Of a stretch of 64,000 bases of DNA, positions 14,301 to 28,500 are shown in pieces. The notes below the pieces were generated by a model, which saw only the letters and a program-made list of their open reading frames with translations, searched no databases and was not told where the DNA came from. Location: the NCBI GenBank assembly GCA_030142905.1, contig JASJOG010000010.1, forward strand, positions 3,565,001 to 3,629,000, read 5' to 3'. A program made the translations under genes and the position numbers. How positions within the stretch are numbered: position 1 is the first letter of the stretch; each line of letters begins with the position of its first letter. Source of the stretch: Heliopora coerulea (taxonomy: Eukaryota > Cnidaria > Anthozoa > Scleralcyonacea > Helioporidae).

Positions 14301-17300
14301 ACAACGCAGATTATGGCCAAGACGAAAGCTATCAGTCTCAACCCATGTCGCGCAGTTCCTCTTACCTTTCCCTGTCGAAGGCTGGAACTACTGAGCTTGA
14401 AGATGATTTGGTAAGATAAAGTTTACTAGACACGTAAAACCCCGAAAACATTTCGATAGAATCACTGTAATAATTATTTTTTCTTCTATAAACGCTTGTA
14501 CTGAAAAAAAAAATATCTATTGGATCTATCAGATAAAAATTGTACCTCAGAACAAGGGCAGTGAGGTCAATCCATATGCCATAAAAAGAACCAGTTACCT
14601 GTTGCCTTTGCATGTTGGTTTTAATCCCTTGCCTTACAAGAATATCGATGTCAATAATCTGATTTTCTTGCCCGTAAAACAGAGCCGCTTTCGACATTTA
14701 ATCCCTTAGGTACCGTCAACCTTTCAGGCTTAAAACTGTTGTTGTGTTTATTCTTCGCCAAGGTATTGTTGGTTTGTTGTTCGTACTTTTTGAACGAGCA
14801 TGTAAGCTCTGAAATGTGCGGAATTGACGATGAGAAGCGCACACACTATCTCTATGTGATTTGTTAACTGATATATAATTTCCTTTTGATTTCATAATTG
14901 ATTTTTTAATTTATACATGCATAAGTTGCATATAGGAATACTCCTTTTCCATGGAGTTACTTTACCTTTTCCAGTGACTAAATTAATTGAACTGGAATTA
15001 AGGAAACTATCCCTGTTCTCAATTAGAAGATATTCTTGCTGCTGTACGAACACGCAGTCAAAGATACGTGTAGTTTTTTATTCAGTTGTTCCATAGTGTT
15101 ATTTCATGAATGTACCAATGCAACTGACTACAAAGATTTTGTTTACTGCGAATTAAGCGTTGAGAGTTAAAAAAGCTGACACAACTTAAGTGTGTTTTGT
15201 CTTCGTAGGAGGAGTGCGCGAAGAAAAGAAGCGCTGGTGTTACTGGTGATAAAGACACTGCTAGCCTCAATGGCACCCTACCTATTAGTGAACATGTAGA
15301 ACAGTGTATTGTTCTTAGTGTTCATGGTGTTACAGAGCCCAGTGACGAAATTAAAAAGGATTTGGTTAGTGTCTTGCAAAAACGATTGGACGATTTTACT
15401 CTTGAAATGCTCACGATGTCCCTTGCAAGAAATCCCAACACTAAGCTGGCTTTGCAAGACGTGAAGGTGAGATTGCCTTGAAAGAACGTGGCTTTCAACG
15501 GAGTGTTTTCGTTGTGTTGTCACTTACTAATTTAGGTATTTATTCATTCTCTACCCCAGTCCTGCCATCCTCTTTCTTGCCCTCTACCTTTCCCACGTCC
15601 TCCACTCTATCCCTCGCTTCCTCCCCTCTCTGCTGTCCACTTCCCTTCATATAACCGCCCACCCTCCTTTTTCTTCTGAACTTTACCACAATTCCTGCCT
15701 CAATCATTACCCTTCCTCCATCCGTTCCTCTATCTATCCATACCTCCTTCCTGCCCAGGTTTTCTCCCTGCTTCCTTATTCCATTTCTCAATCTTAACTC
15801 ACTTACTTACTTACTTACGCACGCACGCACACACACACACGCAGACTCACTAAATCGCTCACGTAATTGCTCACTCAGTTTCTCCCACTCTCCCGCTAAC
15901 TTTCCCCCTCACTCTGACTTTTTTTCTCATTTTAGTTTATTCAGCCAAGTGGGTCATCGCCTATGCCATATATTCAGCTTGTTCTTCCTCAATTTGCATC
16001 GAAAAATCTGCATCCGTTTTTATTTTTTTTCAAACAACACCTTCTTCACTACCTTCATACTCCTCGGTACAGCACTAAAGTAGAAGCTTATCATTTCAAG
16101 AAATTCATTCGAGACGAGGGGCACTCAGAAGCCTTGCCCGAAAATGACGTATTCATTTTCAATACGCCTTACGCTCCTGGAGCCAGAGGTCAGTGGATTA
16201 ATGTAACTTAGTTTGTCACTCACGAAATGAAGTAATTGTGAGCTAGGCAATCAATTTTCCAAAGTTACCAGACTCTCGACAGTTTGCAGGTTCGTCGCAT
16301 GTAAGTGGGTTGCCAGGTAAGTACGTCGGTAATTGAGTAGATTGATTGGTGGGAAGTCTGCTAGTAATAATCACTGACAACATTTTTTTGAAACAGTTTA
16401 AAACATTTCCGTGTAATTCTATGAAAAATGAGCATGGTGCATTTAACCCCCGCTCCTCTCTCTCAATGTTGTTTCCACATGGAGGAACATGGTAAGCGAT
16501 TTGCAAGAGAGGCTGCAGAGATCCTTTTCTTGCAACACAAAATTGAGTAGGGGGACTGGGGAATAGTGACATGTATACATCTGCTTTGTTCCAACAATTT
16601 TTTCAGTGATTGTAGCTAGATGGGTCGGTGGGTGCGTGGAGTGGCTGGCAACATGTAAGTATGTTCGTGTATTTTTATTGTAGGTCCCAGACAAAGCCAT
16701 ACATCGTGATCTGTTTTCATATATATGGTTACATTCAGTCCTATCTTATGCCGAGTCTTTTCCATAGCGTAAATGATGTTACATTTCATATATTTTCAGG
16801 TGTGGCATGTTTATCGATGAATGTTACCGATTCTCGTGGAATTACCATACACGTTACCCCAGACAGGAAGGAGATGGGCTTCTTGAATCACGCTCTTAAC
16901 AAAAATCTCGAGGAGGCAACCCATGTCAAGAATGCTGCGCAATCGTATGACTTGTCAGGTATTAAAATTTCTTCTGTTTAAAGCTGTATTACACTTACAT
17001 TTTTCTCCTGCTATGATAGTGTAATTCCTTGTAAGAAGGCACCACACAGCTTAAAATTTCCTCGTGTTTTGCAAAATAATGCAATTTTTCAGAAGTTTCG
17101 AAATGGACTAGTAATGACCTGCCATAAAGTGAAGTTTCTGGATCGGGTGTTTCTATTCAGTTACAGAACTTGCTTTGCATAACTTTTGTTTTTGGCTTTT
17201 CATCTTACAGCAGTGAAAAGCTTGAACTGTTTTCATGTCGTTTCCTTTGTTAAACCAGTTAAATAGTATTTTTATATTGTTCCTTTCTCATTGCGAATGT

Positions 17301-19486
17301 TGGTTGAGCGTGCTGTTTTAACATTTTGTTTTTGATACAATTCTTACAATGTACATTTTTGACTTGAATATTTTTAAAGCTTGTTAGTAAACTACAGTAC
17401 TAAACAGCAAAGGCACTTACAGACAGCTTTCGTTCCGCTGATTCAGGTTTTCATGAAACCTTAAAAATTAGATTTCTAATTGTTCATCTTTAGTTTTCCT
17501 GAGTTACTATATCAATTTTTCTAACTTCCTATTTGATTTTATGTTACAATTTGGGGCGATGTCGTCTCGCTTTGCTTCCAGCCCTTTGCAAGTCTAGACG
17601 AGAAAGTTTCGAAAATCGTTATACGAAGTTGAAAAACCAAAAGGGAATAGAAAGAAATTTACCGCGTAACTTGAGATAAAAATGTTAGTGGTGTAAAGTA
17701 AAAAAAAAGACGTTCCAAAGGCAGAAGAAAGGTAGGGGAGCACTTTATGTACCGTGATTTAAGTACTGACTTTTCAGTATAAACTGGAGGGCGACCGCCC
17801 CAGAAGAAATTTTTGGTGACTACTTTTTCTCTTTTGAACGAAATTCTATCTTACCGTCGCGATACTCAGTTCACGCCATCCCTCTCCTTTCACGAAGTTT
17901 CAATATTAAGAAAGAACCGCAAGGGTTTAAATAATCCGCGATCGTATACCCCGAACCCCAGCTGATTGTTTTATAACCATGGCCTTGGCTGCCGTAGACT
18001 TAGGCTAATCATTCGCTAAACTACATTAACGCCTATTCACCTGTGTTTAAGTGTAACCAAGATCGTCTGTTCACATTTGTTTTCGTTCCTTGTAGATGAC
18101 GCTGTGGTTCTCGAAATTTTAGTCTGGGAACGAGGTAATGTTGGAATTGGACAGCTTGAAGGCCGACTTCAAAATTCCGTTCGTCATGCACTGTGTGACG
18201 TGCTGATCGAGTATTATCTATTAATGGCTTCGTTTTCCTTTATTCCTGAACGTTATTTCGCCAACACTTACAGCCAGCAGTATTTTAAATGGAGAAATAT
18301 TGAAAAACCATCGAGTTATCTCAGTGTTAATATTGACCGCTCTGAACCCCTGACTGAGGCCAAATTGTCTCATCGTCGAACTCCTTCTGCTGGCTTACTT
18401 GGCTGTGGGCAGAAACATAGTCCAGTAGCACCTTCTCCCGTGTTAAGGTCATCTGCCTCAGAACCGGTGTCCCCAGTTTGTTTTGGCCGGTCAGTTTCTG
18501 GTTTAGCTGGAGGGAAACTTCCAGACACTCACAATGAAACGCCTTCGGACTTTATATTAACAGTAGATGACGAAGGAAAGGGCATGAAAACCTCTGACGT
18601 GAAAAGATTAGATGGACGCTCTAGGCAAACTGTATCCCATTCTGCTTCTGGGCAGAAAAAACATCGTAGCCATAGCGTAGGTAGTCGACCGAGGACCGGC
18701 AACCAGCAAGCGCTCACAAGGACTTTATCTACTCCTACTAGTAGAAATGTTCGTGCGGATTCGGAGCCAAAAAGTATTCCGATAGTGAACAAACTAGAAC
18801 CAAAAAACGAAAAATTTTCTCCGTACGAGACTTTTACCGAGAATGAGTTGACGGAATCAAAAGAGTTCAGTGGCGAAGCTGTGAGGGCAAACAACCTATT
18901 GAGTGCTGGTGACGGTAATCCTTCCACTCGGAGTCATTCTTTCACTCGGAAAACATCCTCGAAATCAGCTGGAGGTATCCCAACGGAGCAAGAGATCGAG
19001 GTGAACCAACGAAGTAGTAAAGAGCAAAAAGAAGAAAGAATGAAATACGAGAATGGAGAAAAAGGAGAATTGCATCCCAGGTAAGAAATTTTTGGGGTTT
19101 TTTTTGGTTAATTACATAAAGCTTGAGACTAAAACCCTTAAACTACTGTTAATGAGCATGTCGAGAGAACGGGACATGACAGTTTGATGTATGATGAAAT
19201 TTTAAAGAAAGGAGTCACGAACTATTATAAACATTTTTCTTGAGTCCTTGAATTCAATTATGGAGAGACAATCCGTAAATGAACATAAAGAATCCTGCAT
19301 ATATATACTCCGTTACTAAGATCTTTAGGGAGATGTGGGCATGCCGATAAATAGAATTTCAGTTATTTAGTCCAAACTGGAAATAAATTCTGGCGAACGT
19401 CACAAGAAGTACCTAAGAGTTTAGTTTTTTCCAATATTAGTGGTCATTTGCACAATCTTTTTCTATATATGTATATGTACATGTAC

Positions 19487-19518
<32 letters not shown>

Positions 19519-22500
19519 TTTATGTATATGTACATAGTAAACTCGATTACGTAGTATGGCAAATAACTAAGATGTCGCATTGTTCCAAACTCTGAGAGTT
19601 TTAAGTTTTAACCCTTTCCGGTCCGATACGTTTTCCTTTGTGAGTAAAATCGTCCGACGTTAGCCAGAGGAAAATCAAAACTTCGGGTGCGGACCGAAAG
19701 GAGTTAAAAGAAACGAACGGACGACCAATTAAGCAAAATACAAACAAATTAACTATCGGAGGGATTTGCAACCGAGACTTCGACCTTTTGGAATTGGGAC
19801 GTGACGTAGATGTGAAACAAATAACTTGGGCTCAGCTCTACCATTTTCGGTATTGCGGCAAGACAAATATTCATATTTGCCTCGTTATTTTTAGAATTTA
19901 CTCGACGACGCCACAACTTTCAAGAATAGGTCCACTTTATCCACCCACTTTACCATTCACATGAAGGTGGCTTAAATTTTTGAAAACATTTTTGATTCAT
20001 TAATACCCGTAAGAAATTACTGGCAAGTAACGGTTGGGAAGCCCTGGCTAATTTGCCTAATCCTTGGGGCATTGAGCACCGCAAGTTGTTGATCACTAAG
20101 TTAGGGCGAGCATGTTTGCGTAACTGTGCAGAACCATATCTGCTGTAAGTCGCTGGTGAGTTACGGGGAATTGGTCGCCTGCTGCCAGTTATAATTGTCC
20201 AATAGTTTTATCGGCAAAGCGTGTTATTTTTGCTTTGTCTTTGAAGTTGAGGAAGTAGGTACATATTTTGTTCTTCAACCACTGAATGGAGCGAGATATG
20301 ACAGTGTCGCTGTTTATGTTGCGAACCATTGTCTAGAAAACTACCCTGATGTCACACCAAATCATAACACTGGGTTCGTTGGAGCATCGAAATCACTCCA
20401 GGTCTATATCCTGTGGGAAAAGGGTTGTTGCATGAAACTATTTCGAGAAAGCCCATAAAAAGTCAATCGCTTCGACACTTCGACAGTTGTTCTTATTGAT
20501 TTACCATTGGTTTGTATTTTGACTCCCGTGGCCCAGTCAACCGAATTCTTGAACTGTAGAACCAATCTACGGTATGAGTAAGTGGTACACTGGAACTGTT
20601 CTGGTCTAATGTGAAAGTTAAGGAAGGAGAGTCTCGGGATCTCTTGAAAGTAACTAACAAACCAAATGGCGTGTTTAGCGATATCGATCGCATGTTTTGA
20701 ACAAGTTCATAAGTCGAACGTGCTCGATTTCGCGACGGCTATTTCCATAGTCTGGGACGGGGCCGGCCCTACCAAGCCAGTAAGGAACCGGACCTTTCCC
20801 GCTACTCGAAATCAAAATTAGTATTGTGAGAAACTTCTATTTCCGAAATAACACTTGTTTTGGCTCACGTGCACGATCCATACTTTCACTAATAGGGACC
20901 TTACGATCTACGACGTCAACTTGAACTACGACGTCCTTTAAAATTTAGGCATTTAAAGAAACCACGGCTTCTTGACCACCATTCTTCATACTTGTGCGTT
21001 GTTTTATGACTACTAAAACGCTTCAATCCATTTAAAGCGAATGCAGGCTCTTGTTGAATTCAGTCTTAACTAACAGTTTTTTCACTCTGTGAGTTAACGT
21101 CTTCCTTAAGACGTGGCAGTGGTCCCAATACCGTTATATGCGTAACGACATTGCTCTGGTGTTGGCAATGTTCTGGAGAATTAAAATTATTCATTCTCTT
21201 TGTTTTGCATGAAGAACTCTTTTGTATAAAGCCCTTCGTCGTTCAAGTTAACTTCGTTGATCGTAAGGTCCCTAATATTTACCGTTGGTTAACGCCTGTC
21301 GAGCATCTTGTTTTTTCCAGCTCTGTTTCTGGATTATTTATCCGGTGATTTTTATAGCTTTCAGGGTCCAGCTCAAGAGTTGCTACAGTTCGCCAAGGAT
21401 CTTGATACACCTTCCGTTTACGTGCAGAAAGAAACACTTCTAACTCGTTATTGCGTGGACACTGTTCTGTACGAACTGATGAACTTGGTGAAAGCAATTT
21501 GTCCAGATTTAACGTCCAAAATTTACCGCGCAGTACCAAGGTATAACTTTTGCGAAGTGGCGTAGGAAGCTAGTTGAACTTAGGAGGGGGGGGGTGGAAT
21601 AAAATTTTAGTTCAGGGTGGGCGTTTTTACGTAAATGTTTTCATCGCCTATATTGTTGACAATACTGGGACAATACTTACAGTTTTACATCCGTGGTAAA
21701 GCAGATTTCGTGTTTAGTAGAAAGGAATGTTTCAGTGCATTACTAATTTATGAATTAAAAGAGTAAATACAATAATAAAATGCCGTAGCTTTTTTAACCG
21801 TTATGAAGGATACTAAAAGTGACCATACATTTATCCCGAGTTTTAGCGGCATCTTTGTGCAACTGCAAACTATAGTAAAGTATCAACCATGATTTAAATG
21901 TGTGCAGTAGATTAGATTTTTAATCATATTGATATTTTGCTTATTTACTGTATAGATATTTTAATTTTGAAATGCAAGTACGTGTGGTGGAAAAAATTAG
22001 AAAACACTTTGCGTAGTGTTACCATATCTGTTTTTAAGGAGGGCCGAACGATATTGCGGTCCCCCCAAATAAAATGTTCGGGGGGTGTGGCCCCTGTAGG
22101 CCCCCCCTGCTTCCTACGCCACTGCTTTTAAGTATTAGTTTTGATCCGATACGCAGCAAAAAAAAAAATATTGCCTGAATAGCAGACTTTGTTAAATCGA
22201 GTTTTCTCACATTTATATCTTCAGCAATCAGCCATCCGTAGGAAATCTGTCGATGTTTCCTACATCTAACTATGTTATATACGATCCTATTCGACCACCC
22301 TTGCACGTAAGTATGCCATCAGATACTTCATTAATATCCACTAACATGCTGTTATTTTAATTCGGTGGAAGTTGTTATGCTTTGCGTAAGGAGTTACTAG
22401 AACCAAGGTATTCGTCAAGTTTGTTTTGTTTTTTTTGTTGCAACGTTACCTTTTTCATGATGCATTGACAGGCCAGTGATAAAAAAGAAACTTCTGTGGA

Positions 22501-25500
22501 CAGGGCTGGTTCCAACATGACAACCTCAGCAAAGCCACCCCCCTCATTTGTGTTGATTTCTCGAAACGTTAGTCAGTGGCGAAATAACCTCCTACGACTG
22601 CAAGGTTTGTATATAAAAATTGTGGTTATAAGTTTTGAATGCCATTCATAATTGACATCTTTTTAAAATTCGGATACGGACTGATTAATTTGCACCTTTA
22701 GGCTCTATGTAGTGCCAAAAAATTCAAGACATCATTTGCATAAAAACGATTCTCGAGAAGCATGTCGATATCTAGGTCCCAAAATTACAATCAAGAAAAT
22801 GACAGCTATCCAAAAGTTACTCTTACCTTTAAGCTTATCTTATGGGTTCTCTTAGTGGGGTCAGCGACCCCAAAAGGGGTCACAAGTTGTCTCAAATGGG
22901 GTCACAAGGATCTACTTGGGTCGCTGGAGTGACTCAGTACTTAATGGGGTCACAAGTAGATTCGATTCATGGGACAGCGCCATGGCTGGGAATTTATACG
23001 GCTCTTTCACGAGTTCTAGTTATAGCAGTGAGATAAGATCAGTAACAGTTATGAAGGCATCTTGGTGCTACGCAACAAAAGGAATGCCCCCCCCTACCAT
23101 TTCAACATTTTTCTGCGACTTAGAGGCCTTTACTTTGTGTCTTGATTTGCCCCCATCTATTTTTGTCTTGCCTCTAACTTTCCCGTTCACGAATATCTGG
23201 CACCACCACTGCCTTTTTAGACCCTCATTTATTAGGACTTGGGTTCACTGAGCTCTACTAATTCAGTACTTTGGGGTCGTGAGAAAATTTGGTTGAGAAC
23301 CACTGATTTAGCCCTTAAGCCGTTTTCGTCCATACCCGACATTTTTTGATTTTTATTCTGGCTAATGCCAGCTGATTTTAGCTGTCAAGGAGAGAAGTGT
23401 CGGACTGAAAAGGGTTACCGAAAATGTTCATGTCATCCGATGCATGTAGTATAGGACAAAGCGAATCAATAACATTCGTTTCGCATGATAAAACCGAACG
23501 AAAATTTAGAATTAAAGGAATCCTGTTCCCCTGTAAAGTTCTAATTATACATCTTGACAAAGAAAACTGTCTCTAGTTTCCGCTTTGGCCTTCACAAACT
23601 GGGAGTCCAAAAATCGATGTCCTTAAATTTCCGTTAAATAAAATCAGCCTTCATGCCAATAAGTCTTTCTTCAAATACATAATCAATATCACCTGGAGTA
23701 AATCTGTGTCCGTAGGAGAATCTTATTTTAACATGGTTCGGATGACGTGGTTTACGGTCCAGGTTCTTATGTTTATGTTTATATAAAATTATTTGTATGT
23801 ATGTATATTTATATATATTGTATATTTGAAAATATGTATGTATATGCATATGTGTATATATGTATATTCTGAAAACAGTTACATAACTGTCTCGCAAATA
23901 ACCAGGATGTCGGTGTTTTGCATTCTTCCATGCTTTAACTTTTAAAATGAAAGGTAGAAATGAACTTTCGTACGAACGAACGAAAGAATGACAAAGCAAA
24001 TTAAAAACAAACAAACTAAGAATTTTTGGGAAGTGGCACTTGAACCTTAGCAAAGAAGTGTGCGTTCTATCCAGACATGTACAAAACAACAGCGTGCTAA
24101 TCTAATGGTAATTGTGTCTTCTTCAGACCCCTTCCAGTTAAACTGTTACTGAAAAGTTGTTTCATCTATTGTGCTGTAGAGCATGGGATGTCCCTCTACG
24201 TACATGTGGCTTACTTAGTGTGAAAAACAGAGCGTTGGGTGGGCAGTTTTAAACGAAGAAGCGTGTTACGGACTTCCCCTCTCATTTTAAGCGCACTGAT
24301 CAACAATGAAGACAAAAAAACGACTTTTTATCTTCATTATCATTTTGTTTGCTTTCCGTCCGTGTGACTGGTCACAGGTATCGATGAAGAGAAAAGTTCA
24401 AATCGTTATTTTCTCTCATTTTTTTGCGTGATCCGTGTCGGCACATCAGTCTGTTTTACCGTTTCATAATAAATGTATGCCCTGTATAAAAGACTTTTGG
24501 CCTATAAAAATTAATGAATCACTCGAATAATTTAGCATAAGTAATTATATATCAGTAGACCCAGTTAATCATCTGCCTCGTTATTGATCAGAGATGGTTT
24601 CATGCAGTCACAACGTTACTTACTTATTTTTTATTTGCTTAATAAGCTTTCAAAGAATACAATCAATTCCTAACGTCCAATGGATGTCATTCGTTTTCAT
24701 TAATTGCCATCTCTTCCATTTTGACAGACTCCAGTTATGTAGAATCAGATAAGTCGTCGATGTCACATAAAGGTTTGTTATTACAATCTCTGGACTGTTC
24801 ATTAGAGTATTTTTCCAATTGGAAATTAACCTTAACTTCTGAAGCTCTGTCACTCAGAAACCTCGATGCAGTTCAGCCGAACGCGCATTGCACACCCGAC
24901 CGCTCAGAAGTTCTGGTCATTGAGACACGATAACCTTTCTGATGACCAGTGGCTAATGCACTTGTTCGACAGTTCATTTCTGAATCATAATTCAGCGAAA
25001 GTAACGGAAAATTTTCCTGGCAATAACAGGATTTGCTAACATGTAATTTGAAACACAGAGTTTAAATCTAGCTATGTTAAATTAAATTTTTCGTCGACTG
25101 TAACACTGTAGAATAACCGTGTTCCTTTCGTGTACTGGTTAGTTTTGCGTAAAGCGTTTACAGTCCATTCGCACTTAATACTTTCCGTTTTCGCGAGCGA
25201 TTAAGTTTGAAACGTTCAGCAACGACCATTTAAACCCTTTATTTCATTTACCACTCAACCAAAATTTAGTTGAAACTTCATTGCAATTACTAAGGTAGAG
25301 CTAGGTACACAGTATATTGTTCTTATTGTGTGTACCTTGTTATGGTGGTTTATTTTTACGTCTGTTTATCATTAAGCGAACGTTTCTGACAAAATTAACA
25401 TACTACAATTGTTAAGTGCGAGTAATGCCCTGTGGATACTTCTATGGATTGATCGTTTTTTGGCGTCATGCAGAGCCGAGTCTGGCAGATCAGATCTTGT

Positions 25501-28500
25501 GGTGAAGGGCAACCTCTATTCACTGTAATGAGACATGATTCCAAGTTTTCAGTACACTTTGTTTTCTGGCGTGGTTTGGCGTGTTGATTAAAGTGGTGTA
25601 CTACGGCGTCAAGTAGCATATTACGATGGAAATGTATTGTAGGTATGTTGTGGTATTGTACAATGGGGTACACTATGGCGCTATGGTATGGAATGCATGG
25701 TACGTGCTGTAATATGGTGTTGTTTTATGTGGTGGCGTGTAGTGTAGCGCGAGACGGATTAGTTGTAGTGTCACACACCAAACCAAATCATACCGTGCCA
25801 TACTATGTCATAGTTTTGTATGCATGGTGTGATGGTGTGATATGGCACGGTACGGTATGTTGTGACGTTACATAATGTTTATAGGTAGTGCGGTTTGGTG
25901 GCGTATTATGTGGTCTATTATCCGAGTTATTGAAGTAGGATAAAGTGTAAAGAGGTGAGGTGAGGTTAAGTGAGGATTTATGCATTCAAATGTGATAACG
26001 GTCAATCGGTTAGACTTGGTTTTCTTTCTGTCATGCTTTATCTCTCTTTATTAGATTTCTATGCATCGCAGCAGTTTCAGTCATATAATTGGGATTCCCA
26101 TGATGATGCGAATGAACGAACAAAGGAAACCACATCTCCGTTCTCTTACTGTATTCCCGGCTTCGTTTCACGACAACGACTAATCTTGATCGACGTGAAA
26201 GACAAAGAGGTAGAGAACCCATCACCACATCTTGTATGCCTGCTTGTTATTTAAGAGATAAAGGTAAATCGAAGTTGGGGAGAACGAAAAATGACGGTAG
26301 GAACGCACACACCAATGCTATTTCGAGTACTCCGAGGCGTCCACGATGGGAACACACACAAAATATTTTCTTTTTTCTTACTAAATAATCTATAGAAATA
26401 ACAGAAATAGGTGTCCTTTCTGTCGTCATGGAAGTGTAAATTCTTCGTACTGTTAAGGACAGGTAGCGATGCAGCGACCTTATCAATTTTTTCAGCCGAG
26501 TTACAAAAACACTAATTTCAACCAATCACAGCGCACGTTTTCAAAATATTTTATAAATGCACTCAATACACTTGACAAAAAATTACGATGAACGATGACG
26601 ATCTTTAATAAATATCTAGTCCTTGCTCATTCAGTACATATCCGTCTACAATTACAGTTAAATAATTATTTTTTTTGACGTCTTCCTTGTCTTTTAGATA
26701 ACCGCAACTACTTACAATCTGTCAAACGACACTAATATCCAACTTGCTGCTCGACTCACTCGACTGGTAAACTGGAACAATGCTAGATGTCACCTTGTCT
26801 CTTGTTTGTTTCATCAGAAGATGGGATTATTTCACCATTCGACATTTCAGGGACTGAACGTGGGGAAGAAGGTTGTCATCCTAAATTGTCTTCTATGTTT
26901 TCCTCTTCTTCTTTTCCCTCTTTCGTCATCTCCTTCGTTTTCCCCTTTTTCTGGTTGACATTCGTCTACTTCTTTCTCTTATTTTTTGTCCTGACTATTC
27001 TTTTTCTTTTTCTTCTTTTTCCCTTTTCGCTTTCCTTTTTGTTCTTCTTTTTCTTTTCCTTTTTTCTCTTTTATCTTTCTCATTTAATTTAACTTCTTGT
27101 TTTTCATTTTCTATTTCTTTTTCTAACTCTTCCCTTTTCTCTCTCTCTCTTGCTCTCTTGTACTGTATTTCTTTTTCTTCATCTTCTATATCCCCATCCA
27201 CATAGTCTCCTCCCTTTGCCCTTTTTTACCCTCCAGGTTGTACATTCTCTCCATCTTTTTACAATAGTATATGTTTTCTTGTACAACTGGACTTTTTTGT
27301 GATGCTTTTACAGGAAATAAACCCATTTTGTGAAACAATTGACGACCATCATCTCTTTTCGCTTTTGAAACAAACTGCACCTAACCCGCCAGATGTAAGT
27401 CTTCAGTTTTCAAGCAAATATTATAAATTTAATATTATTAATTACAAATTTACCGTTGTTGAAGTGAATAATCTCTGTATTTATTCCGCAAATATTATAG
27501 AAGAATGCCAATAGTCAAAAACAAATACCTTCTGTTGGTAAACTGCTTTTCGAAGAAACGTTACGTGACGTTATACCTCCCAAACCATTGCACACCACCA
27601 AGCATTGCTCCTACCGTGACCCAGTTAAAAGACATGGAGCACAGTTTCAGGTACAGATCACTTGTCTAAACTTTCTTATTTACATTATCACCGTTTTCTT
27701 GCTAGACCGAAAGCTAACACAGCACTCGAAACTTTGTTCGTCACCCATTGATCTTATTCATTCCACTTTGTGTATTCATTTATTTCTATTCACTTCACTT
27801 CGCTTTGCTTCGCTTCGTTTCACTTGCAATGGTTTTAATTTTAAGAGAACGAAAAGCCCGAATCAGCGCAGTAAAGCCTTGCTAACCTGCGACTGATTAT
27901 ACTAAAAGTCACGGTAACCCTTCTCAAGTCTAATCTACCGTGATCAACTAATATCTTACCAAACTTTTATCAGTGTAAGATTCACACGAAATTTTCTAGT
28001 TGATTTATCGGTTTCTCGATCTCTCGACCGTACATTTGTTGGTTTTTTTGTAGGAAATAAGAGCAATACAAATACGAAGTAAGTTATCTTTGTATTCTTA
28101 AATATTGCATTCCTTTATATTCTTTAAAAGTAATCAACTATTCATTACACGTTTGAAGATCGTTACATTAAAAAGTAACATTTAGAATCCAACTACTTTC
28201 CACTCTAAGATCAAATGAAGTCAAGCTATGTAGAGATGTACACAACAAGCTATGTACACTAAATGCTGTAAGCGTATTGAGCCAAAGCAGATATCGGTGT
28301 AGTCCTGGTGCGGTTGATGCAACAAAATAGATTAGTTTATGGTACGATCCTAGGAATTCTAAGTCCCCACAATTTTGATTAAATCCCGTAGACAATGCTT
28401 TGAAAAACTACTATCTTGAAAATTACTAGGTATACAAAGTACAACCTCACAAACAAAGTTTGTTGATTTATTTAGTTTAATGTTGCCTGGTTTATCAGTC

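Noticed and set aside
20195..20458. 87-codon + strand open frame between SZT2 exons 13 and 14
   Set aside because: No splice sites in the right phase and no family resemblance; treated as intronic chance frame.
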